Part shown: in pieces, positions 43,427 to 55,900 of the stretch
Numbering within the stretch: the stretch's first letter is position 1
How the letters are laid out: each line of letters opens with the position of its first letter
From: Colimorpha sp045222795
GTDB lineage: Bacteria > Bacteroidota > Bacteroidia > Bacteroidales > P3
NCBI GenBank assembly: GCA_045222795.1
Contig: JBGUZF010000017.1
Coordinates: 1 to 64,000, forward strand
DNA: 64,000 nt
Direction of reading: 5' to 3'
Translations under genes and position numbers: made by a program
Notes under the pieces: generated by a model
The model's input: the letters and a program-made list of their open reading frames with translations, nothing else
Told to the model about the DNA's origin: nothing
The model's database searches: none

Positions 43427-44497
43427 TCATCCCACCGACGCCTTCAACTTCTCGGCATTTTCGGCGAGCTGGAGGGCTTCGATGCACTCCTCGATGTCGC
43501 CGTCCATAAAGGCGGGGAGGTTGTGCATGCTCCAACCTATGCGGTGGTCGGTGACGCGGCTCTGAGGGTAGTTGTAGGTACGCACTTTCTCCGAGCGGTC
43601 GCCAGTGGCCACCATAGTCTTGCGCTTGGAGGAGAGTTCCTCCATATATTTGTTGTACTCGCGCTCGTAGAGGCGGGTGCGGAGGATGCTAATGGCCTTC
43701 TCTTTGTTCTTTATCTGGCTCTTCTGGTCCTGCATAGAGACTACAATACCCGTGGGGATATGGGTCAGGCGCACGGCGCTGTAGGTGGTGTTCACGCACT
43801 GGCCGCCGGGACCGCTGGCGCAGAAGGTGTCGATGCGCACGTCGCTCATGTTCAGCTCCACGTCGAACTCCTCGGCTTCGGGCAGCACCACCACGCCGGC
43901 GGCGCTGGTGTGGATGCGGCCCTGCGTCTCGGTGGCGGGCACGCGCTGCACGCGGTGCACGCCGCTCTCGTATTTCAGTAGGCCGTAGACACCCTCGCCG
44001 GTAACCGTGAAGGTGATGTCCTTGTAGCCGCCCGAGGTGCCCTCGTTGAAGTCGGTGACCTCCACCTTCCAGTGCTTCTTCTCGCAGTAGCGGGTGTACA
44101 TGCGGAACAGGTCGCCGGCGAAAATGCAAGCCTCGTCGCCACCCGTGCCTCCGCGTATCTCCACCACGGCGTTCTTCGAGTCCTGCGGGTCGGCGGGGAT
44201 GAGCAGTATGCGTATCTCCTCCTCCATCTTGTCGCGGCGCTCCTGGCTGGCGAGGAGTTCTTCCTTGGCCATCTCCTTCAGCTCGGGGTCTTTCTCGTTC
44301 TCCAACAGTTCCTTGCACTCGGCTATGGTGTCGAGCAGCGCTTTGTAGTCCTTGTAGGCTTTCACCACAGGCTGCAAGTCCTTGTAATCCTTCGACAATT
44401 TGACGTAGCGCTTCATGTCCGCAGTAACCTGCGGGTCATTCATCTGCTGTTCAATCTCTTGATAACGAGCGTATATTGCTTCTAACTTGTCTAACAT
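43427..44497 (-). CDS. prfA: Peptide chain release factor 1
   Basis: This 356-residue factor recognises UAA and UAG stop codons and triggers peptide release. I start at MLDKLEAIYARYQEIEQQM because the family begins there; the 59 codons of open frame upstream cross the promoter. The codon-recognition tripeptide is in HRVQRVPATETQGRIHTSAA (Pro-Ala-Thr, as in RF1, not the Ser-Pro-Phe of RF2). The catalytic GGQ lies in SGPGGQCVNTTYSAVRL. The C-terminal half (RERE.NKYMEELSSKRKTMVA..DRSEKVRTYNYPQSRVTDHRIG) is typical. Partner genes such as prmC are not adjacent. Confidence 0.96.
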   Translation of the reverse strand: MLDKLEAIYARYQEIEQQMNDPQVTADMKRYVKLSKDYKDLQPVVKAYKDYKALLDTIAECKELLENEKDPELKEMAKEELLASQERRDKMEEEIRILLIPADPQDSKNAVVEIRGGTGGDEACIFAGDLFRMYTRYCEKKHWKVEVTDFNEGTSGGYKDITFTVTGEGVYGLLKYESGVHRVQRVPATETQGRIHTSAAGVVVLPEAEEFDVELNMSDVRIDTFCASGPGGQCVNTTYSAVRLTHIPTGIVVSMQDQKSQIKNKEKAISILRTRLYEREYNKYMEELSSKRKTMVATGDRSEKVRTYNYPQSRVTDHRIGWSMHNLPAFMDGDIEECIEALQLAENAEKLKASVG

Positions 44498-44505
44498 AAC
44501 GGGTG

Positions 44506-44535
44506 CAAAATTACGAAAGTTGAGCGAAATACAAA
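44506..44535 (-). promoter_or_regulatory. Promoter of prfA
   Basis: TTTG (44532-44535), 18 bases, TAATTTTG (44506-44513) on the minus strand. The -33 box lies in an inverted repeat AAATACAAA / TTTGTATTT. The start codon is 8 bases after the -7 box, so the leader is very short. Confidence 0.65.
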
Positions 44536-44658
44536 AAAAAATTTGTATTTCCGAAATGAAGTTGCTTAGGCCATGAGCACCTCTTAATAAATTATTGTAG
44601 CGAATAACGTCGGCGTAAGCCAAAATTACAAAAAAAAGATAAATGGAGAAGAAAATAA

Positions 44659-44695
44659 AATGGTAGCCAGCCAAATGAGTCGGCTGGCTACCATT
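44659..44695 (-). terminator. Terminator after the first giant-protein cassette
   Basis: AATGGTAGCCAGCC pairs with GGCTGGCTACCATT over a 9-base loop, and TTTTATTTTC follows on the minus strand. It is related in position and word to the terminator at 56317. Confidence 0.88.
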
Positions 44696-44714
44696 ATAAG
44701 ATCCTTACAGGGCT

Positions 44715-46958
44715 CTACTTGGTCTTCACCGAGACCTGGTTCGACGGTGAGGAGTGCTGACCGCGGCCGAGCTGCAGCTGGATGTAGTAGGTACACCTGC
44801 TCTTGGCAGGGGCGTTGGCATCGACGTAGCTGACGTCCTTGCGCGAGAAGGTGCCGATATCGCGGAACTCGCCGTCGCCGTCCTGGCGGTAGACGACTCC
44901 GTAGTAATCCTTCAATCCATCGTACGTGTAATTCCACGTCAAGGTGGTCTTGCCCTTCTTGTACTTGGCTTTCAAGGAGATGTCCATCTTAACAAGAGGA
45001 TCCTTCTCCACCCTGATAACTGCATGGCCCGACATGCCGCTGCTGTTGGCCGAAGAGTCGCGCACCTCGATGCAATAATCCCATGGGTGGATAGAGGTGC
45101 CGGGCTTGTCGACAAAGGAGACAATGCTGTCGGATATCACCGTATTGACAGGCATCTTGGCAATGCACTCCCAGTTGGGTGTGGGGTGGGGTTTGCGATA
45201 GATGTAGAAGTTGGCGATGTCGTCGCTGGACGAGCGATACCAATTGATTATCACACTGTCGCCCTCCTGGTGGATATCCTTGAGTACACATACGCCGGGG
45301 GGCAGCAGGTCGGGCAAAGCCACACACAGCGTGTCGGAGGTGGCGGAGAAGTTGTGGCTGTTGTCCACAGCAATGACGTAGTAGTAGATATGATGGGTGA
45401 GGGAGTTGAGGTTTACGGTGTCATAGAAAAAGGTGTCATAGAGATAGCCCTTTGAGCGCTCGATGAAGTCGTGGTCCTTCTGGTTTGCGAAGTACACCTT
45501 GTAGGCCAGCAGGTCTTCGTCGTGGTTGGGGTTCCAGTGGATGAATACGCTGCCGTTGGTGTCCTTGGCCACTGCAGCAAGGCCTGTCGGGGCTTCCGGG
45601 GCTATGACATCCTCAATGTTGTTGGCTACAGGGTTGGAGTAATTGGCGTTACCCGATGTATCGGTGACGAAAACACGGTAAAAGCCGCGGCCGCGTTTGC
45701 CTGCGTTTTTGTCCTCGTAGGAGGTGGCACTGGCGGGCAGCAGGTCGGACACAGCCTTCCAACGTCCCGTCATCTTTCTTGAGAACACCACTACGTAGCC
45801 TGAAATGTCGTCTGTAACGGCGGGGTTCGTCCACGTCAGTTTGCAGACTCGGTTGTCGACAGGAAAGACATTGTTAAGGATAGGGGCTTCGGGCGGTATC
45901 AAATCGGCCATACGGAAGGTTTCGGTTGTGCGGGGTTCGGGGTTGCCGCCGAAGGCGTCGAAAGCGCGCACGCGGTAGCTGTAAGTGTGGTTAATCTCCA
46001 GGGAGTCGATATACACCACCTCGTTCTTCATCCAACGTGCGACACTGTCGCCCATCACGGCTTTTACATCTGCTGTTGGCAGCATGGGCCATACAGGTGC
46101 CTGGGTGTTGAGGTTGCGCCATGCGGTGTCGGCGTCGTCGCGACGGTCGATGTAGTAGCCCGAAAGTTTGTTCTTGTCCCAGCGCACAGCCACACGGTAG
46201 GCGTCGAGCTGGGTGACGGTAATGTCGGGAATCATCTCCTCCTCCGTACGCTCGTAGGGGTAGTTGCGGAGCTGCACTTCAGGGGATTCCATGTCGGCAA
46301 AGTCGGGGGGAATGAGGCTTTGCAGTATATACTCGTAGTATTCACCCGGCTTTACGTCGCGGTCCACGAAGCGGAGGCCTATGGCCGAGGCCACCTGCGG
46401 GTCGCACTCGGCGGCCAGCATGGCCATGAAGTGGCGCTGGGTCTGCTCCTGGTACTGCTTGGCGGCCATTGAGAGGAAGTCAAGGTTGGCCTTGGAGGCC
46501 GACTCGTTGACGTTGTACTCGAACTTGCCATAGAGGGCCTGGGCGCCGACGCCGGCGTAGAAGTTGGTGCTGTCGAAGCGCTGCATCATCTCGTCGAGGG
46601 TGAGGGGCTTGATGGGCTTGCCGCCGTTGAGGGCCACGAAGGGGATGGTGTCGCCATAGCGGTCGATGGAGTAGGCCGTGTCGGGGTCGTCGGCCGAAGC
46701 CCGGAAGAGCATCCATCCGTTGTCCTTGGAGGAAATCCAGAGGCCGGCGTCCTCGGTGGCCCAGCGCAGCACGATGCTGTCGCCGTAGGCGCGCGCGAGC
46801 AGTTTCACACTCTTCGTTTGACTGCGGGGTAGCATGGACACGGTGTCGCCGGCCTGCGCCGTAGAATCAGCAAGCACCTGTGCCGTAATGTCCATGGGCA
46901 GGAGGATAAGAAAAGCCCACAACAGTTTTCTCATATTTTTCATGAAATTATTACGCAT
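44715..46958 (-). CDS. FN3-type exported partner protein, cassette copy 1
   Basis: In this 747-residue protein the signal peptide is best read from MKNMRKLLWAFLILLPMDITA; ATGs at 46958, 46943 and 46934 are all possible. An N-terminal domain (LLARAYGDSIVLRWATEDAGLW, QRFDSTNFYAGVGAQALYG, AKQYQEQTQRHFMAMLAAEC) precedes at least four FN3-like modules. Each module has patterns such as PPEAPILNNVFPVDNRVCKLTW or DLLPPGVCVLKDI..EGDSVIINW. The C-terminal end is YYIQLQLGRGQHSSPSNQVSVKTK. The whole protein aligns with the 766-residue product at 56372-58672. It lies 27 bases after the giant protein gene, and a terminator follows. There is no T9SS domain. The tight pairing with the giant protein suggests they act together at the cell surface; this is inference. 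Confidence 0.88.
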   Translation of the reverse strand: MRNNFMKNMRKLLWAFLILLPMDITAQVLADSTAQAGDTVSMLPRSQTKSVKLLARAYGDSIVLRWATEDAGLWISSKDNGWMLFRASADDPDTAYSIDRYGDTIPFVALNGGKPIKPLTLDEMMQRFDSTNFYAGVGAQALYGKFEYNVNESASKANLDFLSMAAKQYQEQTQRHFMAMLAAECDPQVASAIGLRFVDRDVKPGEYYEYILQSLIPPDFADMESPEVQLRNYPYERTEEEMIPDITVTQLDAYRVAVRWDKNKLSGYYIDRRDDADTAWRNLNTQAPVWPMLPTADVKAVMGDSVARWMKNEVVYIDSLEINHTYSYRVRAFDAFGGNPEPRTTETFRMADLIPPEAPILNNVFPVDNRVCKLTWTNPAVTDDISGYVVVFSRKMTGRWKAVSDLLPASATSYEDKNAGKRGRGFYRVFVTDTSGNANYSNPVANNIEDVIAPEAPTGLAAVAKDTNGSVFIHWNPNHDEDLLAYKVYFANQKDHDFIERSKGYLYDTFFYDTVNLNSLTHHIYYYVIAVDNSHNFSATSDTLCVALPDLLPPGVCVLKDIHQEGDSVIINWYRSSSDDIANFYIYRKPHPTPNWECIAKMPVNTVISDSIVSFVDKPGTSIHPWDYCIEVRDSSANSSGMSGHAVIRVEKDPLVKMDISLKAKYKKGKTTLTWNYTYDGLKDYYGVVYRQDGDGEFRDIGTFSRKDVSYVDANAPAKSRCTYYIQLQLGRGQHSSPSNQVSVKTK

Positions 46959-46985
46959 TGGTATTTTGTTTTTCGTTACACAATA

Positions 46986-49900
46986 TTAGTCGGTCTCCCA
47001 TTGGTGTTGCTGGCGGTTGGATTCCTGGTCGCCACCTTTGTCGGCCCGGCGGAAGGTTAAACCGGCATAAAGCTTCAGCAACTGTTCAATTGCCGTAAGC
47101 GTAGGCTTGTAACTCCACTTAAAGCTGGATTCATACTTACTATTCGCCACAGGCTGGTTGTAGCCACCAGTACTGGCATCGTATGACATGTCGACTATCT
47201 TTCCCATCGTATTATTGAGAGCGTAGCTTCCCGCAGAGATATAATAGAAATCAATGTAGATTTCCTTATGGCAATTCCTTTTTATCTTTTCTTCATTACC
47301 GCTTACTGTTCCATTATATATGGTGTTCAACAGTCCCGGCCAACCATAAAAAGTCGCGGTAGTTTTACTGCCTGCATAATAGCCAGAATAGCCTACAAAC
47401 CATTTCTCGTCAAGTTCTCCCACACGATTGTCCAAAGTAAACAAATTACTATAGCATGTGGCCCTGTCGGCATCTATCCAATATGGCGTTGACTTGAAAT
47501 GGATAATATAGTTGTTCCAGTATACATTATACATACCTCCATGTTTCATCATTTTAGATGCAGAGATGTTCAGAGTTTTATCATACACCTTTTTGTCATA
47601 ACGTGTGTATCCCTTCTCTTTGCATCTGTCGCATAAAGCGTGGTAGACGCCATTCCAGTTCCACATCCACCAAGTCATCAGCACTCCCTTTGGAATTGTG
47701 TAGGGAATTTTTTCTGTGGCAAATTGATTGGGTATATAGGCTACCTTGCCGTAATGCTCAAACTCCTTGACCTTGGCATTATAATTCCGTTTGTGGACAT
47801 ATACGCCATAGTCGAAGAGCTCTTGGAAGAAGTCGTGGTAGCGTTTGATATCGTTATGCAGCGTGGAATGGGGGTCCGTGGGAACAAGGTCGCCTGAATT
47901 GTACGAATATGATTCTTCCGGTCGACTACCCGAGAAACCCTCCTTCCGGTAGTTCTCGTCAAAGAAGGTTATTGAGTCGTAACGCCAACAGTCCTTAAGC
48001 TTCCATCTGACGACATTGGGCACGCTGCAGAACGACGACCGCCCAGTGTTGTCCGCACTCACATAAAGGTTGTCGCCATTCTTGGTTGTCATCATGCGCA
48101 TATCGAGATTCATGAAGTTGTCGTCAAGGTTCTGCGCACCGGCAACACGGACGAAACCCTCTTTGTATTGAGCGGCCATCGCCGATGCCTTGATATTGTT
48201 ATTGTCCCATTTGGGATTCCATGGTTCATATTCGTACGGAGCACCCACTTTCTTCGGATGGTTACTTGGAATAGGAGTGTTCTTGACCGCGTTGTCCAAG
48301 CCGCTCATAGCCGTCGTGTATTTCTTAAACAACTGGTAGTCGTGGGGCTTGTCACTGGTACGCTCCCACGCGAACACCTGATACATGATGGGGGGCAGAA
48401 CGGTTCCAGTGTGATACTGTTTTTTGTCATCAGGCTCGTATGGGGCAAAGAGATAGGCATACCTGTAGACAATCTTGTCTTTATAGTTGCCAACATCCTG
48501 TCCCTTCGACGGATTCTTGAACTCGTCGCTCTTCACCAACACCTCATATGTCGAGTATTTCTCATGCGTACGGAAATAGAGCGAATACACTACGCTGCCC
48601 GTCGACAGGTATATGGCGTATGTGTCGTTGAGCATCTTGCGGGCGAACATACGGTTGGTGTCGCCCACCGTGTCGTCGGTGGCCAGGGCGGCCATCAGCA
48701 TCTGGTATTCCTGGTCGTTGTACATGTCGTCGCTATACTTGTACGTTTTCTGTCCTTGCACGGTTCGGATTCTGAGAGAAGAGTTGGACGAGTTGTTGGG
48801 TTTCACTTCATACTTGTACCTGTTCTTCACTTCTTCCAACTTTTCGGCATAGTTCTGGCGCTTGGCCACCTCTTCCTGCATCTGCATGGCGTTGGCATAC
48901 CCCGCGGCAACAGCCTTCAGGTTCTCGACAGTGAGGTTCACATCGTCGGTTTTTGCCATAAGGATTCTGAGAGCCATAGGCTTGCCCTTGAATTTGCTCG
49001 GAGTCCGGGTCAGATCGCGGGGCAATATCACCTCCAGGCAGGGATGGACGCTTCCCATATACTGGTTTTCGCTCTTGTGGTAATCCCACCCGCATTCGTA
49101 GGTTGTGCCACCCTTGCCGCCCACAATGAGGAACGCCTTCATGTCGCGGCCGTCATCCTCAAGATTCTCTATAAACTCCGCGTCCTGCATCAGGTAGATG
49201 AGGACCCGCTTTTCGTTGAATGCCACAAACTCGTTGATTGGGAAATTGGGGTCGCCGTTGTATGGCCATGTAAAGATTACATTGTCGGTCAAATCGGCAG
49301 GCTGTGCCGTGGTGGTGACATAGAAGGTGGTGTCCTGCGCCCAGTATTTGGCATACGACTTCCCACGGTCGGTGTACAGCGGGTTGCGCCAACGGCGTTG
49401 ATTGGGCCACCATTTTTTGTTTTCCCCGTAGTGCATATACTGGTTGAACCCAGTTACATAACCTTGGTCACCAAGGTCAAAGCAGGTATCCTTCTTCACC
49501 TGGGCGTCTGTGAGGTCGTTCTCTTCGCCACTTCTGCGGTATTCAAAGGCTCGACCCTTCAACTTGATCTTTATCTCTGACTGGCCAGGCAGGCCGCCCG
49601 ACGTCCATTCAAAGTTCTGCATGTTGGTCTCCATGGGGTTGGGCGAATACTTTAGCGGCATGTTCACCCACGTTCCGTCAGCAATATCGGTAAAGCCCTT
49701 GTTACCACTGGTCCTGTTCGTTTCGCCACCTCTGTCATCTACCATGCCAGTTTTCTTCTTTTTACCAATCAGTGTTGTCGACATCTGGCTAGTGATTTTT
49801 TTACCGATTTTATTATAGGAGGCATCACACTCGTCGGCGCAAATGATGAAGCGGAACTTGCGCGTCGTGGTGCCGTCGCCATACTTCTGATCGGCGCAGA

Positions 49901-52900
49901 GGTACACATCCTCGTTCCACGGCAGGTTGGAGGTGATGGTTCCCGAGGTATAGGGAGACACCCTGCAGCCGTCTTTCTTCGAGTCCGCCAAGGTGTTGTA
50001 GGCCGGGGTGACATTCTGGAACAGCTTGACGTTGGCCAGCGGGTCGGTGTTGCCCGGCACGCAGACATTACCCACCTTGAAGTCGACGCTGGTGTTGATC
50101 TTCACCAAGCCGCCAAGACAGGTGGCCTTGAAGGCCAGCAGACCGTAGGCCCAAGTGGGCTTGGGGCCACCAGCCTGCAGCACGGCGGCCATCGTGGACG
50201 AGGCCATGGAGAGATGGCCCTTCCAGAAACCCAGGTCGAGACCTATACCCACTTCACCGTCGAAGTAGGCGTAGGCCTGTCCCATGCCGTAGAATCCGTT
50301 CTTTCCTATTTCGGAGTAGCCACCGCAACTGGCACCATTGGTGGCCAGCAGGGCTATGTCGACACCAAGCCTGATATCGGCCTTGAGGTACAGGAACATA
50401 TTTACCTCGAGATTGGCGGCAAAAGAGGCTCCGAAGGCAAAGCCACCAGCCGACGGCATTTTGAGATTGTTGCGCGAATTGCTGAACCGCTCATACTTGC
50501 TGCCGAGGGCATTCCTTATTTCGGCGTCCAACTCAGGCAAAGTATAGCCGCCCGGGAAGTAGTTGCCACACATGATATAGGCGGTAAATTCCGTCGATGC
50601 CTTGGCAATGCCTAAATCCAGACTGACGTTAACGCTAACACGTTCGTCCTTGGCGGGCTTGCCGACAGAGAAGTACCATTCCGTCTTTGACCCCCTCACG
50701 TTCGGACTATTGTTCTTGCCATAGTTGTGCATGTAGAAGTCAATGGGTATGTTGATGGTAACGCCATTCTTCCCCTTGTTATCCTTTTTACTATCTTTCT
50801 TATCATCATTTTTATTCCCTGCCTTTTCGGCTTCGGTGTCAACCACTGCAATCGATTCAGAGCTGGCGCCGCCGCTCTTGCCGTCGGAGCTGGTAAGCGG
50901 GTATCTCGACGGAGAGTCGGTACAATCGCCTGCCTTTTCCTTGTCTGATTCGTTCTCCGACTGGCGGACCAGACCCGTCAGACCCACAGAGCCTTTCACG
51001 CATGCGGCGAATGAGAGTTCCCATCCACCTTCATTTTCTGTATCCTCTTCATACCCGATATAAGCACCCACAGTGATGGCCGCATTGGTACCCTCTTTCT
51101 TCACTTCATCGTAGCCGGAAAGTATCTTGGCATTGACCTGCAGGCTGATGCCGCTGAAGTGGCCGTTGCCGATACGGAAGCACAGCACGCCGCTGGCGTT
51201 CATCGTGGTGGAAGAGCCAGTCATGGCCAAACTGATACCGGCCGTGGCCACCCACGCATCGTATTCTGGATAGAAGTGTTCACCGTCGCTGGCAACCATC
51301 GTCTCGACAAAACTCTTGGCAGCAGCCACATTGCTACTGCTTATCTTGGTATTGGACCTAAGTTTCATATTATAGGCGAAACCGCCGCCGAAACCATTGA
51401 TGCTGACAGCACCCAGCGGGATTCCCGCTCCTGGGATTTCTGCCGCACCTTCGACGAACCACCAGTCGTAAGTCTCGTCCGAGCCACCCTTCTTCCTGGT
51501 ACCGAAGCCTGCACCCATCGAGCAGTTGATAACATTCATAATACTGACATTGAGAGATCCTATCCAGCAGTTTCCGTACCCGACGTTTTCATCCCTGCTA
51601 TGTCTCACGGCACCTCTCACATGGCCAAGGGGACCCATGTTTGCTTCGACAGCGGCCTCGTCGAACACGCCGTCGAAATCGCTTATCGCAAAGCTCTTTA
51701 TGTTGACATGGCAGCCAATGCCGAATCCCAGTGTTGCACCGATGGATTGGTCTTTGCCGATGCCGAACTTCATTTCACCCAGGAAGGTGATTCCCACATT
51801 GTAGGTGTTGCTCTTGTCGGCCACACTCTCAAACAGAGGCTCTACCTTTTCCAAGCTGTAAGAGAATGCGCCTATCGAACCGCTGGCGATGGCCTTGCCG
51901 CTACCCGCCTTGTCGGAACCTTCCTTCGTGTCGGGATCGGACATAGTCACCTCGCTGTCAGTATAGTCGATACCCACATACTTTTGTGGCGATGCCTTGC
52001 CCCATGTGCCGATGCTCATCTCCAAGCCGTCGAACTCGTAGGCTGTAACCTTCTCACCGCCTATCTTCACCTCCTGCGACTTGTAGTTGCGCAGGTACAT
52101 GTTCTGGAACTTAATGTCAGGCAGGGAGACCGGCAGCTTGAATCCCTCGTCAAACTTGATATTTATTGTTCCGTTGAGGGTAAGATCCACCAAGGTGCTG
52201 GGATCCTGGGTATGCCCATAATAGGTGACATCGCCAGCAGCATCGTGGTCGGCAATCCATGTTTTGCCGCCGTAGTCGTGTTCTATCTTGAAATACGAGC
52301 TCTTGTCAAGATTTACAGCTGCCATGAAGAGGTCGAGATTCATGCCTTTCTCGGGAGGCGTGATGGAGAATACCAATTTCTCCGAACCTATGGACAGATT
52401 GTACTTCGTGTCGCCGGTGAAGAAAGGTATCTTCATTTCTCCATTGATATAACCTTCCTTGAATTCGTTCTTCTGGAACTTGACACCTATATGGTCAAGG
52501 CTGAACTTCCAGCTGTAAGATTCACTGGAGCCGAACTTCGCCAAGTTGTTGACCGAGATATCGACCGTGAAGCCGTCCTTGTCGATAATCAGGCCGCTGG
52601 CCGAGAAGTTGATGCTCTTTCCATAGTTGGGACCCATGTTGCCACCACCGGCAGGTCCATTGCCGCCGCCGGGAGTTTTGCCCTTGTCACCACCTTGGGC
52701 ACCATTGCCGCCGGCACCCTTGCCATCACCCTGGTTGTTTCCTTGACTGGGTTGTCCTGTGGAAGGCTGTCCTGTGGAAGTTGTCTTACCATCGGTCTTG
52801 CCATCAGTCTTACCGTCGGTCTTACCATCGGTCTTACCGTCAGACTTGTTCACGCCGGGGGTTCCGTCATGAGGAGTGGCCTCTTCGCCCGACAATTCAC

Positions 52901-55900
52901 CAAAGGTGTTGGTGATATCCTCGGGGAGCACCACGGTGAACTCATCCAAATAGAAACCCTGCCATTCGCCCGAGGCCTTGGGGTCTTTCAGGTAGCCCTG
53001 CGGGAATTTCACCTCCTTGGGAGTCTCTTTCTTGCTGTGGTCGTACCACATGCCGCTGCCCGTGGGCACAAAGACGAAGTCGCCGCATTCGTCGGTGGTG
53101 AAGGGATCCATGCTCACCTTGGCAATCCAGTCGCTCCAGGACTTGAACTTGGTGTAGAAGAACATCCTGACGGGGTGATCGCTCTTTGTAGCCTTGCCTT
53201 CCCTATACTCGACGGCCTGAAGCTTGCTGCCGGGCTGGTTCTTGGGACCGAGGTAAAGCTCGGCGTCGACGGCAATCTCCTTGAAACCATCCCCATTGAA
53301 GGTCAGGTGGCAGCCTGTGCTGAGGTCGCTGAGCTTGGTGGGACGCCTGAACGACATGGTGTAGCCGTCGCTGAGCTCCATGTCTATGTCTTGACCCAGG
53401 AAGAGGTTGACGTCGCCCACAACATCGCTGAAGAACTTGTCGGGCTCGATACAGATGTTGGTGGCGAGGAACGGCAGGTAGAGGTTGTCCTCGTGCGATG
53501 CGAAGATGGCCACAAGGTTCATCTGCGCCGTCACCGGCGAGAAGAAGAAGTCGTTGATAGCCATCGAGAGGTTCTCCACCGAATCGCCGCCGAGCATCTT
53601 GTCGTTGACCTTAATGGGCGTGGTGATGACGCCCATCGAGCCGCCGCCATCAATCATTGCGTGCACAAACTGCTCGATTGGGTTGGCATACTGGTTCAGC
53701 TTATTGTACCAATTCTTGATTTCTTGGCCCGTACTGCCAAACTCGCCGGCTTTCTGCATGAGGAGCTGCACGCCCTTGTCGCAGTACATGTCGAAGCCGG
53801 CACCCCACTTGTTGTCGCCCATGTTGAGGTTGAAGTAGTTGTTCGAATCCTTGGTAATGGAGCGCGCCGTACCAGAGATGATTCGGTTATCCTCATTGAT
53901 CTGCAGGGTGTCGAAATGCACCTTGAGTCCGACGCCGTAGCCCGCCACAGGAGTCCACTCCACATAGCCCTCGCCGCTGTAGCGGTTCTTGCTATCGGTC
54001 TTGCCGTTCTGCATGACCAGGTTGAAGCGACCCATCTTGAGCTTGGTACGGTTGTTGACCAGAGTGCTCACCTTGGGAGTGACCAGTTTCTTGCTCCACC
54101 CCGTGGTGTCCTTGGGGAAGCAGGCGTTCGTCACGTCTATGGCCGTGCTATAGTTGTTGGTGTCCTTCTTCAGGAGGAAGGAGATGGGGTGCGACCATCC
54201 GTGATTGCACATCAAGTAGCCCGAGGTGTCGGGGATAATCACCTTGACACGCGCCACATAGCGCTGATAGTCCTTGAGCGAATCGATGATATCGTGCACC
54301 AGGCGTATGTCGGCAATGGAATCCTTGTGGAACTTGGCCTGGCCTTCGATGGCGTCCTTGATGTCCATGCCCTTGCCCAGTTCGTATATGTACAGGTTAT
54401 ACATTGCGGTGTCCTGGTCTTTGGCGTTGAGGTTGGAGGCAGGCTTCCAGGTGAAGTAGAGATCATAGTCGTCATAGCGCCATATCTCTTCCAGGGGAGA
54501 TGTCTCAAGGTAGAGATAGGTTGTGTCTTCCCAGTTGGCGGTGGAGTTACTTACGGGACTGGTAAACTGCGGAGGCAGCACACGGTCGAGTAGCGTGGAG
54601 TCGACGCCCCACTGGAACTTCATGGTCGAGAGGCAGTTGCCCGAGTCGTCATGGGTGACCTTCACGGTGTCGTATTCGGTGTCGGCCTCAATGCCGTTGA
54701 CGTAGTGCTTGGTTTCGTTGATGGTGTAGTCCACGTAGCGATAGTTGTAGCTGGTGGCTACAGTGACAATATACTTCTTGCCCTGCTGCATGTACTGTTT
54801 CCAGTTGGTGTCGCCTATCGACATCGGGTCGTTGCTGTTGTCCAGATAGTCATCGCCCACAGCCATCTTCTTGAAGGTCTTGGTGGCCAAGGGGGTGCGA
54901 CTTTCTAGGTCGGACAAAGCGCCGAGGTCGTCATACAGTTTGACGGTGTATTCCACCTGGGTAAGCGTATTGCCGCGCATGGGCATCCACTTGATGTCGA
55001 AAGGTTTGATGGTGGTGCTGACAATATGGTCGTTGTAGTTGCCCTTGAACTTCACCTGTACGCTCTTGTCCTCGGCGGGCACTATCGTCGCCTCGTCGGA
55101 GAACTTGGCGCGGACGGTGTTGTAGGTCTCCTCGTCACGGTAGGGGAAGCAGAAATAGGGTTGGCGGATGCTGGCGAGAACCTCGTCGCGACCCGAGGAG
55201 GAGGTGGTGTTCTGCTGGGCGGTGTTGCCAGACTGACCGCCACTGTCATCGACATTGTACTTGGCGGGACCCCACGAGAAGGTCTGCACCTGGCTGCGGC
55301 CCTCGTTGGCTATTTCGAGGGGATTGTTGACATTCTTGTCGCGGGCGACCACCTGTACGGCATATACGGCGCCGCGCTCGAGGGGGACGTCGAGATTGCG
55401 CAGGGTGTCGATCTGCACATAGGTTCCCGTGGTGGTCTTGGAGAACACTACAGCCGAGTGCTCGATGGCATAATCGGGGGTCTGGCCAGGCAGGACCTTG
55501 ACCATCTTAAGGGTGTAAGATAATTTAGCCGAGGCGGCACAGTTGGTGATGACGGGCGACCAGCGGATATCTATATTGCGGGGATAAACGGTCTTTACAA
55601 GTCCTGTCTTCTTATCAACGGATTCTGTGTATGAAGTGATGGGCGTTACAATTTCGGGGGCAGAACCGCTGTAGCACACCTCAAATTGGACACATGCCCT
55701 CGACATAGGCTCACCGTCGTCGATTACCTGTTCCTGCCAACGGTACACCTCGATGCAGAACTGATAGGTGCCCTCGGGAATGCGTATGATATTGGAGATA
55801 TTCTCAGTGACGTTTGTCGTCAGACGTCCGCTGAAATGGTCGGAGAAGTCCATGATGTTGTTCATCTGGCGGTGCTCGTAGGATCCCAGGGTCATGCGCG

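Noticed and set aside
44498..44674. Upstream extension of prfA
   Set aside because: It crosses the promoter and a terminator-like A/T-rich region. RF1 homologues begin at MLDKLEAIYARY-type sequence.
52795..52846. Part of the 7-bp repeat family
   Set aside because: Its period is 12 bases and keeps the reading frame (DGKT). It is an ordinary coding linker repeat.
51159..54593. Long plus-strand open frame of 1144 codons opposite the giant protein
   Set aside because: It is codon-aligned with the antisense of the giant gene. Its composition (His/Val/Glu/Gly-rich, no family pattern) is that of a shadow of GC-rich coding DNA. The minus-strand frame has homology to copy 2 and a signal peptide.
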